NCBI GenBank assembly: GCA_946631935.1
Contig: CAMPAP010000152.1
Coordinates: forward strand, 1-10,827
Length of the DNA: 10,827 nucleotides
From: an uncultured Lachnospiraceae bacterium
Lineage (GTDB): Bacteria; Bacillota; Clostridia; Lachnospirales; Lachnospiraceae
Direction of reading: 5' to 3'
Shown here: positions 7,355-10,827 of the stretch, piece by piece
Numbering within the stretch: the first letter of the stretch is position 1
Layout: the number at the start of each line of letters is the position of its first letter
The notes under the pieces: model-generated
What the model was told of the DNA's origin: nothing
What the model saw: the letters and a program-made list of their open reading frames with translations, nothing else
Database searches by the model: none
Program-made: the position numbers and the translations under genes

Positions 7355-8854
7355 ATGACAGACAGATCAAAAATTATATTCGGTAATGAGATCAGTTCAA
7401 AAGATTATAAAAAAGCCGTTAAGAGCAAAAACAAATACGCAAGGAAATTCGGTGACGATTCAAATGCGGATTATCCCGTAAAGATTGAAAAAAATAAATA
7501 TATCGGCGACAGTCTCGGCGTCAATAATGTGCTTGTGGGAGATCTTGATAAGAATGCGCATTATGTTAGGGAAGATAACCTTCCGGGTCTTGAGTGGAAC
7601 TCTGAAAAAGGTGTTATCGTCGGAAATATCAGAATGGGATTCGGACATTACCGCATTTCAATGGCCATCGCATCAGCTGCGCATAACATGGGCTATGTAC
7701 CTTATTGGATGGATCTTAATTCATATGGTGAAACGACATGTACCAAGGTCATCAGCGCACAGAACGATCTGTATTCCCTGGGATCAAGGCTGTCAAAAAA
7801 TCCATTGTTCAACAAACTTGTCTGGGAACCCATGAACTACGAGGGATTCAGAGCGCTTTCATACAATGCGTCAGACCAGAAAAATGCAGAGCTTATGGCT
7901 CCGGTTTTCAAAAACGTTCCTAAGGATATTCCTGTTGTGGGTACCCACGTATGGCCGGCTCAGGCGGCTCTTCATGCCGGGATGAAATATGTTGTTAATG
8001 CAATCCCGGACAACTGGCCCATGGCACTTCATTTTGCGGAAGGTGCCGTTCATACCGTGCAGTGTCTGGATGCATATATGGGTTACCGTATCTTAAACGG
8101 AATGGCTAAAGACAAAGTGTGCAGGCCCATGCCGGAAGGAAGCCTTCTTTATACGGGCCACTACATAGATCATGAGATAGTAAGCGGGATTGAAAATGAC
8201 TGCAGGCAGAGAGAAGAGAGAAAGAAAAACGGAAAGCCCATGAGATTTCTTCTGACCATCGGCGGTGCAGGTGCACAAAAAGAGATCTTTGCTGCAATGA
8301 TAAAGTATCTTATCCCTCAGATAAGATCCGGCAAAGCGGCGCTTTTTGTAAATGTCGGTGATTATAAAAATGTCTGGGATGAGCTTCTTGAAGAGATACC
8401 GGAAATGAAGACCATGTCCACGGAGCATATGAACGACTGGAAGGATACGGAAGAGTTTGCCGTCTCTGCACTCAGCCCCGAAAATGAGATAACAGGCATT
8501 CACGGATTCTGGCATAAAAATATCTTTGAAGCAGTGTACTGCACAAACCTTCTTATGAGAGCCTGTGATGTTCTTGTTACAAAGCCGTCTGAACTTGCAT
8601 TTTATCCGGTGCCCAAGCTTTTTATCAGACGCGTCGGAAAACATGAGATGTGGGGAGCGATACACTCCGCAGAGATTGGAGACGGAACACTTGAATGCAG
8701 GGATATCCCCCATACCCTTCAGATGATAGATATGTTCCTTGAGACGGACCTTCTCAGTGAAATGTGTGAGAACATTCTGGAGAACCGGAAGACAGGAATT
8801 TACGATGGGGCATATAAAGTAGTTAATGCGGCCATGAACCTCAGAAATAATTAA
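7355..8854 (+). CDS. GT-B-fold protein resembling MurG/galactolipid-synthase glycosyltransferases; function unknown
   Basis: I do not recognise a named gene. The 499-residue protein has no signal peptide or membrane helix. After a Lys-rich N-terminal section (1-85) comes VIVGNIRMGFGHYRIS (87-102), in the place of the glycine-rich loop plus His of GT28-type enzymes. Then NAIPDNWPMALHFAEGAVH (215-233) and LLYTGHYIDHE (264-274) line up in order with the hydrophobic strand and 'vtGiPv' linker of MGDG-synthase-like proteins. The second half has FLLTIGGAGAQKE (298-310) and DVLVTKPSELAFYPVPKLFI (405-424), the position of the donor-binding 'TK-G--T--E' motif, here TKPSE without the glycines. Fold assignment is inference from motif order. 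It sits 15 bases after the transporter with GGAG 7 bases before the ATG, so it is part of the sugar operon. Possible roles are glycosyl transfer, glycoside phosphorolysis or hydrolysis, or sugar binding; none is shown. Confidence 0.7.
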   Translation: MTDRSKIIFGNEISSKDYKKAVKSKNKYARKFGDDSNADYPVKIEKNKYIGDSLGVNNVLVGDLDKNAHYVREDNLPGLEWNSEKGVIVGNIRMGFGHYRISMAIASAAHNMGYVPYWMDLNSYGETTCTKVISAQNDLYSLGSRLSKNPLFNKLVWEPMNYEGFRALSYNASDQKNAELMAPVFKNVPKDIPVVGTHVWPAQAALHAGMKYVVNAIPDNWPMALHFAEGAVHTVQCLDAYMGYRILNGMAKDKVCRPMPEGSLLYTGHYIDHEIVSGIENDCRQREERKKNGKPMRFLLTIGGAGAQKEIFAAMIKYLIPQIRSGKAALFVNVGDYKNVWDELLEEIPEMKTMSTEHMNDWKDTEEFAVSALSPENEITGIHGFWHKNIFEAVYCTNLLMRACDVLVTKPSELAFYPVPKLFIRRVGKHEMWGAIHSAEIGDGTLECRDIPHTLQMIDMFLETDLLSEMCENILENRKTGIYDGAYKVVNAAMNLRNN

Positions 8855-8975
8855 CATTTTTCACGCCGGGAGCTAATATAATTAATCTGCCTGCCGGTGC
8901 TTCACGGGCTGCACAGAGTAAATATAAGAAAAAATGATCCAAACGGTGTGATCAGTATGATCATGGAGGCGTGAT
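8855..8975 (+). promoter_or_regulatory. Leader between the GT-B gene and the alpha-galactosidase, with weak promoter candidates
   Basis: This 121-base gap is the longest inside the sugar cluster, so the last gene may have its own start of transcription. The best candidate is TTCACG (8901-8906), 16 bases, TATAAG (8923-8928). A perfect TATAAT at 8877-8882 has TTAACA 20 bases upstream, which is too far for a good promoter. A small hairpin (GCC-GTG arms with one G-G mismatch, loop CTT, 8893-8909) has no T run, so it is not a terminator. Read-through from the operon is therefore also likely. Confidence 0.35.
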
Positions 8976-8982
8976 ATGATCA
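8956..8982. repeat. TATGATCA direct repeat flanking the ribosome site of the alpha-galactosidase
   Basis: TATGATCA occurs at 8956-8963 and 8975-8982, and another TGATCA at 8949-8954. The second copy contains the start codon. Because TGATCA is self-complementary, the two copies could pair in the mRNA and enclose GGAGG (8965-8969) in the loop. A 6-base stem is weak, so a role is only possible. Confidence 0.4.
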
Positions 8983-10827
8983 GGCATATATATGAAAATG
9001 CATGGGTGCTTGATACCCCGAAAACAACATATGCTTTCAGAGTACTTCCCACAGGGCAGCTCGAGCATCTGTATTACGGGAGACGTATCGGGATAACTGA
9101 AGGTAAGGGCGCACTCGATGCACTCATTGAAAAACATGCCTTTGCTCCGGGTAATACGTGCATATATGACTCAGACCATCCCGAATATTCCCTTGAGGAT
9201 ATGAGACTCGAGATGAGCTCTTACGGCAAAGGCGATCTCAGAGATCCTTTTATCGATATGGGATTTCCGGACGGCTCGTCCACCTGTGATTTTGTATTTG
9301 AAAAATATGTCATTGATGACAAAGAGCCTTTTTCAGATACTCTTCCAGTTTCATATTCCGAAAGCGGAAAGTGCGAACATCTTTGCGTAACACTTGTAGA
9401 AAAAACAAACCACATCATTCTTGAACTTCATTATTATGTATACGAGGATTGCGACTGCATATGCAAAATGCCAAGGCTTGTTAACACTTCTGACACATCC
9501 GTCATTTTGAAAAAACTGATGAGCAATCAGATTGACTTCGATATGCCCGGATATGTCATGACAACCTTTGGAGGAGCGTGGGCAAGGGAAATGCAGAAGT
9601 CGTCAGCTTTTCTGTCCCGCGGAAAATATGTTGTATCATCAAGAAGCGGTGAATCCTCCCACAGGGCCAATCCTTTTGTAATGCTTCATCCCTCGTTTGC
9701 AACAGAGGATGCCGGGGATGTGTACGGCTTTAATCTTATTTACAGCGGTAATCATATCGAATCCGCAGAAGTAAGCCCCTTCGGGAAAACGAGATTTTTA
9801 AGCGGAATAAATCCTGATGGTTTTGAATTTGTCATAGATCCCGGGGAATCCTTTGACGCACCCGAGTCGGTAATGACTTTTTCCCATGAAGGTTTTAATG
9901 GTATGAGTCTGCACATGCATTCCTTTATCAAGGAACACATTGTAAGGGGAACATGGAAAAAGAAGGAGCGTCCGGTTCTGCTTAACAGCTGGGAGGCATC
10001 CTATTTTGACATAAACGAGCATAAGCTTTTAAAACTTGCAAAAGCAGGGCGCGACGCAGGCATTGAACTTTTTGTCATGGATGACGGGTGGTTCGGCGAA
10101 AGAAATGACGATTCATCAAGTCTTGGTGACTGGGATGTAAATACAAAAAAAATTCCGGGAGGACTTAGGAGTCTTGCGGATAAAGTGAAAGCTCTCGGAA
10201 TGGAATTTGGCATCTGGGTCGAGCCTGAGATGGTATCAGTCAATTCAAATCTGTATAAAGAGCACCCTGAGTGGGTACTGGACATCCCCGGACGTGATCA
10301 CAGCGAGGGAAGGAATCAGAGGATCCTTGATCTGACAAACCCTGATGTGTGCGAATATATAGTTGAAAAGATGAGCGAAGTTTTTTCATCCGCGGACATA
10401 TCATATGTCAAATGGGATATGAACAGGAGTTTTTCCGATGTGTATTCAAAATACCTTCCTTCAGACAGGCAGGGTGAAGTTTTTCACCGTTATATCTGCG
10501 GACTCTACGGGATAATGAAAAAACTCACCGAAAAATTTCCTCATATTCTTTTTGAGGGATGCGCATCAGGAGGTAACAGGTTCGATGCCGGCATTCTCTG
10601 TTATTTTCCCCAGATCTGGGCAAGCGATGATACGGACCCTTATTGCCGTTCCGTGATACAGACAGGATACAGTTACGGTTATCCCCAGTCTGTATATTCG
10701 GCTCATGTCTCCGCAAGTCCGAATCATCAGACGCTCAGGGAAACCTCTTTGGAGACAAGGTTTAATGCTGCGGCCTTCGGTGTGTTTGGATATGAACTGA
10801 ATCTCTGCGATGCAAAAAAAGAAGATC
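8976..10827 (+). CDS. Alpha-galactosidase, glycoside hydrolase family 36 (3' end outside window)
   Basis: The reading frame is open from the ATG at 8976 to the right edge: 617 residues, against about 730 in bacterial GH36 enzymes, so roughly the last 110 are missing only because the window ends. It removes terminal alpha-1,6-galactose from melibiose, raffinose-type sugars or similar glycosides; without a signal peptide it should work in the cytoplasm. An N-terminal beta-sandwich (about 1-325) precedes the TIM barrel. Barrel signatures are LLNSWEASYFD, FVMDDGWFG, GIWVEPEMVS, YVKWDMNR with nucleophile Asp481, FEGCASGGNRFD, and IWASDDTD with acid/base Asp551. The 70-residue distance between the two catalytic Asp equals that of characterised GH36 enzymes as I recall them. 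GGAGG (8965-8969) lies 6 bases before the ATG. Its alpha-galactosyl specificity complements the upstream GH2 enzyme and MelB-like carrier. Confidence 0.95.
   Translation, partial: MIRHIYENAWVLDTPKTTYAFRVLPTGQLEHLYYGRRIGITEGKGALDALIEKHAFAPGNTCIYDSDHPEYSLEDMRLEMSSYGKGDLRDPFIDMGFPDGSSTCDFVFEKYVIDDKEPFSDTLPVSYSESGKCEHLCVTLVEKTNHIILELHYYVYEDCDCICKMPRLVNTSDTSVILKKLMSNQIDFDMPGYVMTTFGGAWAREMQKSSAFLSRGKYVVSSRSGESSHRANPFVMLHPSFATEDAGDVYGFNLIYSGNHIESAEVSPFGKTRFLSGINPDGFEFVIDPGESFDAPESVMTFSHEGFNGMSLHMHSFIKEHIVRGTWKKKERPVLLNSWEASYFDINEHKLLKLAKAGRDAGIELFVMDDGWFGERNDDSSSLGDWDVNTKKIPGGLRSLADKVKALGMEFGIWVEPEMVSVNSNLYKEHPEWVLDIPGRDHSEGRNQRILDLTNPDVCEYIVEKMSEVFSSADISYVKWDMNRSFSDVYSKYLPSDRQGEVFHRYICGLYGIMKKLTEKFPHILFEGCASGGNRFDAGILCYFPQIWASDDTDPYCRSVIQTGYSYGYPQSVYSAHVSASPNHQTLRETSLETRFNAAAFGVFGYELNLCDAKKED

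Noticed and set aside
8093..8857. 254-codon open frame on the - strand
   Set aside because: It lies wholly opposite the GT-B gene, which has a good ribosome site and coherent motifs; the antisense translation is rich in Cys, His and Phe and shows no recognisable domain.
8893..8909. Hairpin as a terminator or attenuator before the GH36 gene
   Set aside because: The stem is short with a G-G mismatch and is not followed by a T run.
10525..10716. 63-codon - strand frame within the GH36 gene
   Set aside because: Shadow of the alpha-galactosidase barrel, which carries both catalytic residues in the + frame.

Overview
The window looks like a chromosomal segment of a Lachnospiraceae-type Firmicute (Butyrivibrio-like is my best guess, from protein style, strong GGAGG ribosome sites and the sugar-utilisation content; this is inference, not a database match). 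All genes read on the + strand. There are no tRNAs, rRNAs, CRISPR arrays, transposases or phage genes that I can see.

Layout: (1) 1-1352, the C-terminal part of the transcription-repair coupling factor Mfd, cut by the left edge. (2) 1411-2682, a free-standing unit: good promoter, a secreted protein with two YPDV-type repeats and a lectin-like domain, and a strong intrinsic terminator. (3) 2718-8854, a sugar-utilisation operon: a regulatory region with a textbook promoter and a perfect inverted repeat at the expected transcription start, then a TetR-family regulator, a cytoplasmic family-2 glycoside hydrolase, a MelB-like GPH sugar:cation symporter, and a GT-B-fold protein of unknown function. 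(4) 8855-10827, a 121-base leader followed by a family-36 alpha-galactosidase that runs off the right edge.

How the parts fit: the symporter should import a small glycoside, and two hydrolases without signal peptides (GH2, beta-linked; GH36, alpha-galactosyl) should open it inside the cell. The TetR protein, first in its operon and just downstream of the inverted repeat, most likely represses its own operon until a sugar-derived ligand is present. The odd member is the 499-residue GT-B protein, built like the MurG / galactolipid-synthase group but with altered donor-site motifs. An alpha-galactosidase, a GH2 enzyme and a galactolipid-synthase-like protein together suggest, speculatively, a pathway for digalactosyl-glycerol or a similar alpha/beta-galactoside.
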